Of a stretch of 64,000 nucleotides of DNA, positions 10,427 through 20,270 are shown in pieces. Position 1 is the first letter of the stretch. Every line of letters begins with the position of its first letter. The notes under the pieces are model-generated. The model saw only the letters and a program-made list of their open reading frames with translations, was not told where the DNA came from and did not search any database. The stretch is from positions 186,001 to 250,000 of the forward strand of contig NW_025408671.1 of NCBI RefSeq assembly GCF_020360975.1. The letters are read 5' to 3'. This DNA comes from Hirsutella rhossiliensis (Eukaryota; Ascomycota; Sordariomycetes; Hypocreales; Ophiocordycipitaceae). The translations under genes were made by a program, and so were the position numbers.

Positions 10427-11671
10427 ATGGCAACCGTAGCGCTCCTCGGCACCTTTGACACTAAGCTGGATGAATTGTTGTTCTTACGAGATCGCATCGA
10501 GCGCAACGACGGCGTCAAAGCTCTCCTCATAGACGTTGGTTGGAGGGCCGTTGACGCCGACGCTATATCCGTAACCCCAACAGAGCTCGTGTCGAGACAT
10601 GGCAGCACCCAAGATGTGTCCCGGTTTGCCCGAGGCAAATACATAGATTTCATATCTAGATGCGCCTCCAGGGCCGTGAAAGAGCTCTATCAACGCGGGG
10701 AAATCGACGGTATAGCCTCTGCGGGCGGGTCCGGCGGCACCTCGATTGCATCTGCCATCATGAAGGATGTTCTTCCCATCGGATTTCCAAAATTGATTGT
10801 TTCAACAATGGCAAGTGGCGATACAAGAGCTATTGTGGGCGAAACAGACATCATCATGATAAACCCAGTCGTCGACGTCGCTGGACTGAATCAGATTCTC
10901 CGAGACGTCCTCAGGAACGCAGGGGCCGCCATTGGGGCCGCCGCACTCGCCTACGCAGCTTGCAGACTCATTCCAGGCCAGCAAGAATTGTTCACTCCAA
11001 AGAAGCGCGTGGGAGTCACAATGTTCGGCGTGACGACCCCAGGTGTAAACGCCATCAGAACGCACTTGGAGTCCAAGTACCCCGTCGAGACCTTTGTATT
11101 TCACGCCACCGGCCACGGCGGCAAGGCGATGGAGCGCCTCATACGAGACGGCAAGCTCGACGGCGCCATCGATCTCACCACTACGGAGATATGCGACTTG
11201 GTCATGGGTGGCATCATGTCTGCTGGTGATGGGCGTCTGGACGCGGCGATGGAAACCGGCATCCCCTGCATCATCTCGCTTGGGGCGACAGACATGGCAA
11301 ATTTCGGGCCTCGGGATTCAGTTCCGGACAAGTATAAGAGCCGCAAGCTGCTTGAGCATAACCCCATGGTGACTCTCGTGAGGTCTTCAAAGAGCGACTG
11401 CAAACAAATTGGCGAGTTTATGCTGAGAAAGCTCAGAAAGGCAGCTAGACCAGACAAAGTTGAGTTGTGGATTCCGAAAGGTGGTGTGAGTGCGATTGCA
11501 GTTCCGGGGGGGCCCTTTGCTGACCTCGAGGCCGACCAAGTTACGTTTGATGTTCTGAGAGAAGGGCTCAAGGGAAGCAAGATTAAGGTTGTCGAGGACG
11601 AGAGAGATGTAAACGACGAAGGATTCGCGCGGGATATTGCAGAGGCACTGATTGCTGCAATGGGTGTATAG
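10427..11671 (+). CDS. UPF0261 protein (Tm-1 N-terminal-like, ATP-binding fold)
   Basis: Single exon, 414 aa from the ATG at 10427 (CAACAATGG context). An in-frame ATG at 10406 would add seven residues (MHRCSPT), but family members start close to the ATVALLGTFDTK motif. Visible signatures are GTFDTKLDE near the N-terminus, ASAGGSGGTSIA (glycine-rich nucleotide-binding loop, about residues 100-112), FGVTTPGV, FHATGHGGKAME and GAIDLTTTEICD. These identify UPF0261/PF06792, the N-terminal half of tomato Tm-1. In plants the domain occurs fused to the TIM barrel encoded here by the divergent neighbour, so the two fungal products probably act together. Catalytic function is unknown. No signal peptide; likely cytosolic. 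Confidence 0.9.
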   Translation: MATVALLGTFDTKLDELLFLRDRIERNDGVKALLIDVGWRAVDADAISVTPTELVSRHGSTQDVSRFARGKYIDFISRCASRAVKELYQRGEIDGIASAGGSGGTSIASAIMKDVLPIGFPKLIVSTMASGDTRAIVGETDIIMINPVVDVAGLNQILRDVLRNAGAAIGAAALAYAACRLIPGQQELFTPKKRVGVTMFGVTTPGVNAIRTHLESKYPVETFVFHATGHGGKAMERLIRDGKLDGAIDLTTTEICDLVMGGIMSAGDGRLDAAMETGIPCIISLGATDMANFGPRDSVPDKYKSRKLLEHNPMVTLVRSSKSDCKQIGEFMLRKLRKAARPDKVELWIPKGGVSAIAVPGGPFADLEADQVTFDVLREGLKGSKIKVVEDERDVNDEGFARDIAEALIAAMGV

Positions 11672-12136
11672 ACCATAAACGACGTTGAAGGGTCTGCGTG
11701 CCATCCTTAATTCAAAATGAAAAAAGGTAATTCCAGGACATGATCTTAGTTGTGCTTCCAGACCATAGACACGCTCGCTTGGAACGTGCCCAAGGTTTAA
11801 ACGACCGGTAGCAAATGCGATTCCGGATTCCGGGCACGGAGCCATTTAACGATATTTAATTGTATGCGGGCTCGGCCTCTGACCCCAAGAGATTCCGTCG
11901 AGCCTTATTTAAAGAAGACCAAGCAGCTCCAGTAAGAAATTGGATGTATTGGATTACTCTATTACTTTGAATGTCTAAATAAAATACCTGGTCATACATT
12001 GCCCAGAAAGACAAGGTCGAAATCAGGTCGTGATTAGAGGACGGCACTGACATTGCGTGGTATAGAGGCTTCGCTGTTCGGGCTCAACGTCGAGGTGTAG
12101 AAGCCGACAGACAGCCCTTCATCGTCAATTTTTCTC
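11672..12136. other. Convergent intergenic spacer
   Basis: This 465-bp spacer lies between two convergent genes (UPF0261 on plus, GH55 on minus). It should hold both 3' ends. It is mildly AT-rich and has no coding signal. Confidence 0.6.
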
Positions 12137-14494
12137 TCAAGACTCAAAGGACGCAATAGTACCGCAAAAGGTATTGCGGTTGTCGGCGTCCATCACTGCC
12201 GGCTTTCCATCCAGCGTTACCATGTTCGCACTGGCTTTGGTGCTAATGCCAAAGAGCTCGACTTTCGACTGGTCGACGGCGATCATGTTGTCTTGGCAGT
12301 TATTGGTCTTGAGACATTCTTGATCGTAGTTGTCAAAGAAGCTATACAGTCCACTACCGTAGACGAACACGCCCGTGGAGTTATTGACGCGCATACCCCA
12401 GGTGCGCGCGCAACGGGGACTGTTGGCGGCGCAGGTCGAGAAGTCAGGGTCCGCATACTTCGAGTTGGGCTTGAATGGCTGTTGAGAGTCTGGATTTCCT
12501 TGGTAATAGGCCGTCTCGGATTGAATAAAGGCCATGTATACATTCTCGGCGTTGTTTAGCTGGTAGTTGGACATGACGTTGTGCTCGGACGCGGTGCCCC
12601 AGAGCCACGCGCCCTTTGTGCTCTCAATTAGGATGCCACGGCCGTTATAAATGGTCAGCTGCACATCGTCGGGGTGAACCATTGGGTCGTATGCATCGAA
12701 CTCGTGGTCGGCCACCCACATCCAAATATTCTCCAGGTACGGGCTGGCTGACGGCGTAACGTGCATAAGCATGAATGCGCCGACACAGTCCATGTTGACG
12801 TCCCTGGAGTTGGGTTTCTTCTGACACTTGTCAAGCTGCAGGTCGGTTCCATTGGCGCCACCGACGCGGAAATGAACGTCGAAGAGTCCGGCGGAGCCTT
12901 TGGTCTCCCCCGCGACGTTGAACTCGACCAGGATCGCGCCTGGCTGGGGGCCAACGGTCGCGAACATGAGGTCTTGTATCTCGACGTTGCCGGTTTCCCC
13001 TTGTTGGCCGATTTGGAAGACTGGCTTAGGATTCGCCTGGTCCTTAAAGTTCTTGTTACCGCCAGCCATGATAAGCGGCCATACTTCGCCGACGATCTTG
13101 ACATCCTTGGGCACCTTGATCGTATCCGTAACAAGGTACGCGCCGTAGTCAAAGTAGACAATCTCCCCCGCCTTGAGGCAATGGAAGACCTGTCGGATAG
13201 CTTCGGTGTCGTCTGTCACTCCGTCGCCCTTGGCACCTCTTGACTTGACGGAGACGAATTGAGAGGAGGGAACGTCCTCATATTGGGGCTTGCTCTTGGT
13301 CACCACCTTGCCGTTATCGTCTTTCAGCGCGTCAGGCTTGGAGGCCACTTTCCTCGGGCCCCGCACGGTTTCGCCCGCGACGCCGGTATAGGAACGTCCC
13401 TGGGTCCAGGTCTCAATGCGTCGGTTCCCGTCGAAGACGACAGTGTCCTCTCTTTTCACAGCAGCTTCAACGTTCGACGACATATCTACGTTATCGAGCA
13501 CTAGGGTGCCGTTCGTTGCCGATTCGTTGGGGTCGTAGAGAGTGGCGATGCCGACTTTGGTGTTGGAAATGGTACTGTCGAGCAACAAGACGGAGCCCAC
13601 GGATGGCGTCTGTGTGGTCCCGTCACGGTTGGCCATGTTGATACCCACCTCGCTATTGCTAATTGTAACTCCGTGAAAGGTCCACAGCCAATTCCAAAGC
13701 ATATTAATAGCGGTCTGACAGCCATTGAACGTCAAGTTCCGCGAGGTGAACTGCTGGCTGCCCACGTTCATGCCGTATTTGCCACCGTTGAAGACGAGAT
13801 CGGTCATGAAGCCTCCGGAGCCATCTTCGATGAAAAGCCCCTGCTGAACGGCACTTTCGTTGGTATGCTTGGCCATGTTGAACTCGATGTTTTGCAGTGA
13901 CGTGGCTTGGGCCACGGGCCAGTGAATCCCAGTTATGTTCTTCCCGTCTGCGTCGGTAAGATCAATTTTGAAGTTGCGGATCTGACGAAAGAAGTTGTCC
14001 CGGCTTCTCCACCAGGTCTTACCGTCTGCTCCGTAGGGATCGGCATCGATGACAAACGGTTTCTTGAAGTCGCCCCGAACCTTGATGGTAGGAGGATTAC
14101 GAGCGTCCCCGATCAAGTGAGTGTAGTAGTACGGGATGATGGAGTCGGAGATGCTGTAGACGCCGGGGGGGAAGTAGATGATGGCGGGCGTGGTGGTGGA
14201 AGAATTGCAGCCCAAGCCGCACCGGCCGCCAGAACTGATTGCCTCGTTGATCGCTTCGGTATCGTCGGTCGACCCGTCTCCCTTGGCATTGAATTCGGCG
14301 ACGTTACGGAACACCTGGTAGCTTTCCCTGTTGTTGGTGTAAGGGACGGAGCCCTGGCGCTTGATACTCGACATCCACCAGGTCGCTGCATTGCCGGTGG
14401 CGTTCTGGGGTGCAGACGCGGCGTGTGCCGAGCAGGCAAACTGCAAAGCCAAGCAGGCGGCTGCAAGAAGCGCTGAACGTGCCATTGCGACCAA
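12137..14494 (-). CDS. Secreted exo-beta-1,3-glucanase, GH55 family
   Basis: Single exon, 785 aa from 14494; an ATG three codons in (MARSALLAAACLALQF) may be the real start and begins the signal peptide directly. The protein has the twin right-handed beta-helix design of GH55. The first pectate-lyase-like repeat begins at NVAEFNAKGDGSTDDTEAI (about 64-82) and the second at VSVKSRGAKGDGVTDDTEAI (about 415). Other features are IIYFPPGVYSISDSIIPYYY in the first repeat and VGAFMLMHVTPSASPYLENI in the second. The enzyme should release glucose from the non-reducing end of beta-1,3-glucan in the wall or medium; such enzymes serve wall turnover, nutrition or mycoparasitism. Several N-glycosylation sequons (NAT, NESA, NGT) are present. 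Length fits the family (about 750-800 aa). Confidence 0.93.
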   Translation of the reverse strand: MVAMARSALLAAACLALQFACSAHAASAPQNATGNAATWWMSSIKRQGSVPYTNNRESYQVFRNVAEFNAKGDGSTDDTEAINEAISSGGRCGLGCNSSTTTPAIIYFPPGVYSISDSIIPYYYTHLIGDARNPPTIKVRGDFKKPFVIDADPYGADGKTWWRSRDNFFRQIRNFKIDLTDADGKNITGIHWPVAQATSLQNIEFNMAKHTNESAVQQGLFIEDGSGGFMTDLVFNGGKYGMNVGSQQFTSRNLTFNGCQTAINMLWNWLWTFHGVTISNSEVGINMANRDGTTQTPSVGSVLLLDSTISNTKVGIATLYDPNESATNGTLVLDNVDMSSNVEAAVKREDTVVFDGNRRIETWTQGRSYTGVAGETVRGPRKVASKPDALKDDNGKVVTKSKPQYEDVPSSQFVSVKSRGAKGDGVTDDTEAIRQVFHCLKAGEIVYFDYGAYLVTDTIKVPKDVKIVGEVWPLIMAGGNKNFKDQANPKPVFQIGQQGETGNVEIQDLMFATVGPQPGAILVEFNVAGETKGSAGLFDVHFRVGGANGTDLQLDKCQKKPNSRDVNMDCVGAFMLMHVTPSASPYLENIWMWVADHEFDAYDPMVHPDDVQLTIYNGRGILIESTKGAWLWGTASEHNVMSNYQLNNAENVYMAFIQSETAYYQGNPDSQQPFKPNSKYADPDFSTCAANSPRCARTWGMRVNNSTGVFVYGSGLYSFFDNYDQECLKTNNCQDNMIAVDQSKVELFGISTKASANMVTLDGKPAVMDADNRNTFCGTIASFES

Positions 14495-15892
14495 ATGACA
14501 ATGGTCAACCGTCTAACCTTGTAACAGTCGAATGCTGTTACAGGAGCAACCCCGGGTGTGAAGGGGAAGCGTCACAGATATACGTAAGTCAAAGGCATAG
14601 ATCCATAAAACAGCCCAGGAGAAAGTCGACTTCAGACTACGTATTGGGCACGACTCATGCGACAAGGCGCAAGGCCGCAAGCTCAAAACAAACGCGCGAA
14701 AGCCAAGATGGAGCCATTCTCTAACAGGGGAGAGCCCAGAGGCAGAGGGAAACGGGGCTTTCGCGCTGATGAATTCTTCCCCTTTCGGGCCAAGCAAAGT
14801 CACGTCAGTTTTGCTTTGCTTTCCCCAAAGGCCCACCGAAAAGGAAATGGGCATGGCATTTCCGCTGCTTCGTACAGAAGAAGAACCGTAGAAGCAGGCC
14901 CGTGTCTTGACTTGACTTGAATGAACGCAGCAAATGCGTCTAATAGTCGTCAACACAAATCCGGCAACGCTGGCGATGCGGCCTCAACGCGTGTATGTAG
15001 ACTCGGGGCGAAAAGAGGAAAGGGAAGAGCGGCCTGAAACTATAAAGGGAGGGACAGGGAAATTTGCACAATGCGCAAGAATTGGACTGACAAAATGGCT
15101 CACAACAGATGGCCACAATATTGCGGACTATTTTTAACTTGAGCTGTTTATAGCATTGTCTTCGCCTCTGTCAATGGCGAGCTTTACAGCTTATTAGCTC
15201 GGCTGCAAATGCAATGTATTTCACCTTGTAGAGTTTATTGAGCGGCAATGCGGCCGCTTCACACTATTCTGTCTGCCGGCAATGGTAAATTGCGCGCGTC
15301 GCACACGTCCCGGCTATTACGCAGCCCACAAGTGGTCTTGACTTTGCCAAGTATGTATACTCGGGCTACTTCGAACGCAAACCAGCAATTGCCATGTCAC
15401 TATCGAATCCGTTGAGAGAGCGCAAGGGTCCATGTTCAGCTTCGCAGGCCGAGGGGGAAGACTCTTGTATGTCTTTACGCCCTACGAATGCATATGGGCA
15501 GACAGACTCGCACCAAATCCCAGGTTGTCATGCAAAAGCATACCGCGGCATATGTACAGCGGTGCAATAACATCGCTTGGCAAGCCGCGCGTCACCTAGA
15601 ACGCGTCGTGCATTGGGGCAATTCGACCCTTGAGGGAAACCCCCTCCGGTGCAAGTACTTTATCATCTCAACAGTCGACACAAAAGTCGCAATCAGGCGG
15701 CCGTGGCCTACCCGGCTTTGCATGTGTGGAGCTTCGAGTTTCGCGGCGCGCGGCAGACTCGGCATCTCCCACAGAGGGCCCATGTCCAAATCTCCTCGAG
15801 TCATTGCCAGCACAATGGCTTCGGCCATCCCGAGCAACTTTCGCCATGGTAGCTCCACGTCTTGAGCGCCGCGAATCAGCTTCTATCAAGCG
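14495..15892. other. Intergenic, GH55 promoter side
   Basis: The first few hundred bases upstream of 14494 must contain the GH55 promoter. From 15000 to 15890 there are overlapping 70-130-codon frames on both strands (15488-15865 plus, 15592-15858 minus). They have no recognisable motif, and I do not call them genes. Confidence 0.5.
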
Positions 15893-16640
15893 CTACCCGA
15901 GGATACCACGCTGCACATCACCTAAAGTCGGAGCAGGAAGCTTGTCAAGATCGCAATTTTTCACCACGTCCTTCGCCCTCTGTACATCAACCCCAAGGCG
16001 GTCGAAAAGCCTTTCAAGCTCAACATAGCGTTTCAGGGCGAGTCCCGCGTAACCATGATCGAGCTCGTGGGCTCGTGGCTTAATGACGTTCTCGTATTTC
16101 CCCGCAAGCATTCTTAAATCTGCCGGATCATGGAATTTAGCCCGCGTGGCAGCAGCGCGGAGCTTGCCTTTAAATAGATAAAAGGGGTCGAGGAAGTAGG
16201 AAAGGTCTCGGCCGAGGGAGAGGCCTTCAATGACAAGAGCCCTGCGCGGCACGTTGCCCATCATATACCTGGATCCTAGGTAGCGGACGTCAGCAGCCAC
16301 ACGCGAAAAATCTCGCATAGCACTTACCAGGGAATTTTTCGCAGAAGATTTCCACCAACACAGCATTGTTTCTATCAGTCTTATCGGACCAAAAGAAGGC
16401 CACATAGTCCTGACGACTCTGAGGGATTGCTTGAAAGCCGGCTTTGCCGTCGAGTATCTCGACGATTTCGTCCTTGGATACGGAGGCCAGACAGTCGACA
16501 TCCTTGCTCTCGCGGACGCCTCCCAGAGCACCAATGGCATAGCCGCCGAAGATGCCAAAAATTATATGCGCCGTGTCCAAAGCGCGATGCAAGGCGATGG
16601 CTGCATCGTTCAAGCGTGCTTGAATCATTACAGGTGACAA
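15893..16640 (-). CDS. Nucleotidyltransferase-fold protein, AbiEii/MNT-like
   Basis: Two exons, 16640-16328 and 16275-15893, separated by a 52-bp intron (GTAAGT...GCTGAC...CTAG) that joins in phase; 231 aa. A start at 16628 (MIQARLND) is also possible. The N-terminal half has the minimal nucleotidyltransferase signature: GGYAIGALGG (about 32-41), then R-x-SKDVD with Asp47 and Asp49 as likely metal ligands, and a later acidic residue in VLVEIF (Glu97). The C-terminal part has FKGKLRAAATRAKFHDPADL (about 139-158), which resembles the conserved K-L-x-A...R-x-K-x-x-D-x-x-D-L motif of AbiEii-type transferases. It should transfer a nucleotide or act as a related kinase-like enzyme; the substrate is unknown. 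No targeting signal. It lies just downstream of a second gene with this fold on the same strand. Confidence 0.75.
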
Positions 16641-17090
16641 AGCTTAGGACTTGATGAGATGGGCCGATCCCAGAGCGTGGGTCAAAGGGAACCTTGAGCA
16701 GGTCTTGGCTGACTCTAGCTGCACGAGAGCAACGAACATTATATAGGTCATCTTCGCGAGTGCCTTTTGATGTGCACCAGACGAAGACGAGATGGGGCGG
16801 AACAACATTGGCACTGAAGGTGAGGTGAAAGCGCAGGGTCACTGCCTCCGTGAACGGGATTTACCAATAAAAAGCCTTGCCGCCTATTTGAGAAATATCA
16901 GCTGATGTCTCCTTATGCATGGTAAGGACCAACGCCTTTGATGATGGAGGAAATAAGTACATCATCTGCATCCGCGCCTAGAATTGACCTGCAGGTAGGT
17001 CCGGGGAAGGAAGTCTGGTCCGAACCGTGATATGTCCCATTCTCGACGGGCCGAGTTTGGCCCAATCACGTTCCCTTACACGACCAACGC
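16641..17090. other. Spacer between the two nucleotidyltransferase-like genes
   Basis: This 450-bp spacer should contain the promoter of the gene starting at 16640 and the 3' end of the gene ending at 17091. The frames seen here are short and shifted, and no other feature is evident. Confidence 0.5.
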
Positions 17091-17854
17091 TCATTCGAAC
17101 CCAGGAATCAGTCGTACATCATCCGCTTCCTTCTGATCCCCGATGAAGCAGGTGACTTTGTTTTCCGAGACGTAATCTATTCTCGAGGCTTTGCTGCTGA
17201 TTTGCTTCATGACCAGGGCGACTAGTGCAGGGCTTAAGCCCGCCAGGTTTCTCCGTGCCCAAGCGTCGTCCAGGTTCATTCCATCAACAAGCTGCTCAAC
17301 GGCAATCATGGCCATATCATCCCCTAAGTCCAAGTATCTCTGGGCCAGGCCCTTGAGAAATACGGCTAGACGAGGCAGGGGCAGGCCGGTAATGCCTTGT
17401 CGCTGAAGATGGGATATCTCTTTGCTTATGTGGTTGGTCCGGCCGGAAACGGGCTGTATAATGGCCTTGTCAATAGGGTCCAGTCCGTAGAGCGAGGCTG
17501 CAAAAATGACGACAGCTTGGGGAGGGTTGGCCCAGCCGGTGGTCCGCACGCGTGGCAAACCCCGTTTATACTCTGTATAATTGTTGAAGTCTTGGTCTAG
17601 TTGACATGGCTCAAACAAGCCTGTTGAGCACAGAAGACCAGCTGCTGCCAGAGAGCTTGACTTGGGCACACAAATCTCGAGATCCTGCGCGTGGTCAGTG
17701 TTGGGATACTGAAGCCGAAGGATTCAACAGGGAAGCTGACGTGACAGACGCGCGGCACGTTGTAATAGTTCAAGGCGAGCTCTCCAGTGACACACATTGA
17801 GACACCATGGTGCCTCAGGATGTGAGCAATCACCCTGATGGGCGTCAAGTCCAT
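17091..17854 (-). CDS. Second nucleotidyltransferase-fold protein
   Basis: Two exons, 17854-17741 and 17684-17091, separated by a 56-bp intron (donor GTCAGC, acceptor GCGCAG) that joins in phase 0; 235 aa. The ATG at 17854 opens MDLTPIRVIAHILRHHGV. The N-terminus reads CVTGELALNYYNVPRVCHDLEICV, which fits the core of a nucleotidyltransferase fold (Gly-rich helix, then Asp39 and Glu41 where a catalytic D-x-D/E would sit). The later segment LPRLAVFLKGLAQRYLDLGD contains the Lys/Arg motif seen in similar fungal proteins. The glycine pair is reduced to TGE, so catalytic competence is uncertain. The donor GTCAGC is weak, but the joined product reads smoothly across the junction. Same strand and similar size as the gene at 15893-16640; the two are probably distant paralogues. 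Confidence 0.7.
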
Positions 17855-18069
17855 TGCGGGAGTTTGTTGACCGATGAGGAGTAAGATGGCGACCGAGCAC
17901 TCTGATGTTGGCGAGGCGCCCCCGCTCGACCCCCGTCTTCTTTGAGACAACGGAAGCGGAACTTTATAAGCGCCGTCAACAATCGCACAATAACTTATCA
18001 GTTCGCTATTATTAAGTGTGCTTGGTATCCAGTCCATTGCACGCAACAAACAACTCCACAGGTGACCAG
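17855..18069. promoter_or_regulatory. Divergent promoter between transferase-like and phosphoesterase genes
   Basis: Only 215 bp separate the two divergent start codons (17854 minus, 18070 plus). Both promoters must sit here or overlap the leaders, so co-regulation is plausible (inference). Confidence 0.5.
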
Positions 18070-18933
18070 ATGCGTGCCTTCTTCAAGGCACTTCCGAGGC
18101 GCCTCCGCCGACCTGGCCGCCACCGCCTGCAGATCTTGTCTGACTTGCATCTCGAGGTTGGTCAGCAATACTCGACATTTGCCTTCCCCGCGACCGCGCC
18201 ATTTCTGCTATTGGCGGGCGACATCGGTAGGCTTGTCGACTACAATAGATACCTTTGCTTTCTCCAAGCGCTTGCCTCTCGCTACCAAAAGGTCTTTCTC
18301 GTGTTGGGAAACCATGAGTTCTACGGCATGGACTACGAATCCGGGCTCGTTGCGGCGCACCGCCTCTCGGAAGAGCCTTCCCTGGCCAATACGCTCGTCC
18401 TCTTGGACAAGGCCCGTTGGGATGATCCCAATTCCAACCTCACCATCCTGGGCTGCACGCTCTGGTCTGCCATCCCCGATGAGGCTTGTGGCCTGGTCGA
18501 ATCCAAAGTCAACGATTTCAAGAAAATAATCGGCTGGACTGCGCGGAAGCACAACAAAGTCCACGCCGATGAGGTGGCCTGGCTTCGTCACCAGATTGCG
18601 CGAAACAGCGACGCCAAAAGACTGCTCGTGGTGGCGACGCACCACGCCCCCTGTCTGGAGGGCACTTCTCAGCCCGGCCATTCCGACAACCCATGGTCGT
18701 CGGCATTTGCAACAGATATCTTGACGGAAGGGGGATGGGACGACGTCAAGATCTGGGCCTTTGGCCACACACACTATTCCACGGATCTCACCTTGCCCAA
18801 CGGCATCAGATTGGTGGCTAACCAGCGGGGATATGTGCTTCCGGGCAACGCGATGCGAGGAGCTGTGAGCAGCAAGACGAAGAAAGGGGCCCATGACTTC
18901 TATCCCGGCATGTCTGTTGCCCTGGAGCAATGA
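18070..18933 (+). CDS. Calcineurin-like metallophosphoesterase
   Basis: Single exon, 287 aa from 18070 (MRAFFKAL...); the frame is open 18 codons upstream but without similarity. All metallophosphoesterase motifs are visible in order: D-x-H in QILSDLHLE (Asp25, His27), GD in LLLAGDIG (Asp51), GNH in LVLGNHEFYG (Asn81, His82), a later histidine in VVATHHAPC, and GHTH in WAFGHTHYS. The two-metal site is therefore complete. The substrate cannot be read from sequence; fungal relatives are annotated as Ser/Thr phosphatase-like or nucleotide phosphodiesterase-like. No signal peptide, so probably cytosolic. It faces a nucleotidyltransferase-like gene across a 215-bp divergent promoter. Confidence 0.92.
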   Translation: MRAFFKALPRRLRRPGRHRLQILSDLHLEVGQQYSTFAFPATAPFLLLAGDIGRLVDYNRYLCFLQALASRYQKVFLVLGNHEFYGMDYESGLVAAHRLSEEPSLANTLVLLDKARWDDPNSNLTILGCTLWSAIPDEACGLVESKVNDFKKIIGWTARKHNKVHADEVAWLRHQIARNSDAKRLLVVATHHAPCLEGTSQPGHSDNPWSSAFATDILTEGGWDDVKIWAFGHTHYSTDLTLPNGIRLVANQRGYVLPGNAMRGAVSSKTKKGAHDFYPGMSVALEQ

Positions 18934-19414
18934 TTGTTCTGGCTGTTTGGCGTGACCGTCCGTATTTCCACGTACCACTCGTACGCAGACGGCACTTCAC
19001 ATGTAAAGGGAATGATCGCAGGAAGCGCCACATCTCACCACTTCTCCATGACCATCTGACTGTGCGAGAGTAGCGTCATTGGCGTGCGAGAGAATGGATG
19101 ATGCATGTCTCAGCGTGTTCACACGAGGCGGTCCGGCTGGGCAAACATCCGTCGCATCGCGGAAAGACTACTCTACGGCTTCATCAATTCTTCTTGGGCT
19201 GGCGCATGGAGGGTCGGTGCAACCTGTCTCCGCTCCCAGGACCCAAGAAATTCCCATCTCGTACTACCCCAGTCCTGTCCCGTTATTTAAAGCCGCCGAT
19301 TTCCCCTCTTATTACGGCCCGAGTCGCATGTCTCGAGTTCCTCGTCCGTACCCGCAGAACACACAGAGTGAAACAGCCGGGTGATCATTAAGAACGCTTT
19401 GTCGCTCACGCACC
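18934..19414. promoter_or_regulatory. Upstream region of the GST-like gene
   Basis: The region contains TATTTAA at 19284-19290, about 125 bp before the start codon at 19415, a plausible TATA element. No other gene is supported. Confidence 0.4.
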
Positions 19415-20270
19415 ATGGCCCCGGAACGGTCGGGAGAGAAGTCGATTGTATTCTACGACATCGCTTCTGCCCCACCAAAAAGGACATATGCCCCAAACCC
19501 GTGGAAGGCAAGGTGGGAGACAATTGGTCGAGTCTCAGCTACTGGATTTTCCTGCTGACACTCGGGCCGTCGGCAGACTTGCCCTCAACTTCAAATCTGC
19601 CTCCTACAGCACGGCTTGGGTTGAGTTGCCGGATGTGGCATCGACCCGCACGGCACTTGGTGTCCCTCCAAGTCGCAAATTCCCCGATGGCAGCGATTTC
19701 CACACCCTGCCTCTTCTCCACGACAAGATGACGAACCAGTATGTCGGCGACTCCTTTGATATCGCACTGTACCTGGACGACAAGTATCCCGACGGGCCTC
19801 GGCTGATTGCCCAAGGCATGGCCGGCGTGACCAAGGCCTGGAACGATCGGATCGACCAACTCTTTACGCGTTTTGTCAAGCTTTGTGTCGACGGCATGCC
19901 GCTCAACCCTGATAATGCCGACATCTGTCGCCAAACCTTTGCGAGCAGGGGTCGATTGATGGGTTGGGATGGCGACTGGACGGTAAAGGGTGACGAAAGA
20001 GGAGACATGTTGGCCGAGTTTCAGGCGGCACTTGGCGAATTGGAGATTTACTATTCTTATACAATTGACATGCAGCGTCGCGCTGAAAGCAGTGGACCTT
20101 TCTTATCTGGAGAACAACCCACATACGCCGATCTCATTGTGGGCGGTTGGCTGGGCTACGTCCACGAGACACTGCCACCTGCCGAGCTTGCTGGATTCCA
20201 GACCTGGCATAACGGTCGGTGGGGAAGGATTTGGCGGGCTCTGGCTAAGTACGCCGATAGTACAAAGTAG
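19415..20270 (+). CDS. Glutathione S-transferase-like protein
   Basis: Two exons, 19415-19512 and 19577-20270, separated by a 64-bp intron (GTGGGA...GCTGAC...GGCAG); 263 aa. The start has a strong CACCATGG context. The N-terminal thioredoxin-like part has IVFYDIASAPP, APNPWKAR, LALNFKSASYSTAWVELPD and HTLPLLHDK, as in the fungal GST group related to etherase-type/Ure2-like proteins. The aspartate-rich DSFDIALYLDDKYPDGPRL corresponds to the glutathione-binding E/D-S segment, with Asp in place of Glu. The all-helical C-terminal domain follows (about 130-263). It probably conjugates or removes glutathione on small electrophiles in the cytosol. Exon 2 could be misread as a longer frame from 19446 without splicing, but that version lacks the N-terminal motif. 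Confidence 0.9.

Noticed and set aside
15592..15858. 88-codon minus frame downstream of the nucleotidyltransferase-like gene
   Set aside because: No splice signals link it to that gene, and it overlaps several equal frames.
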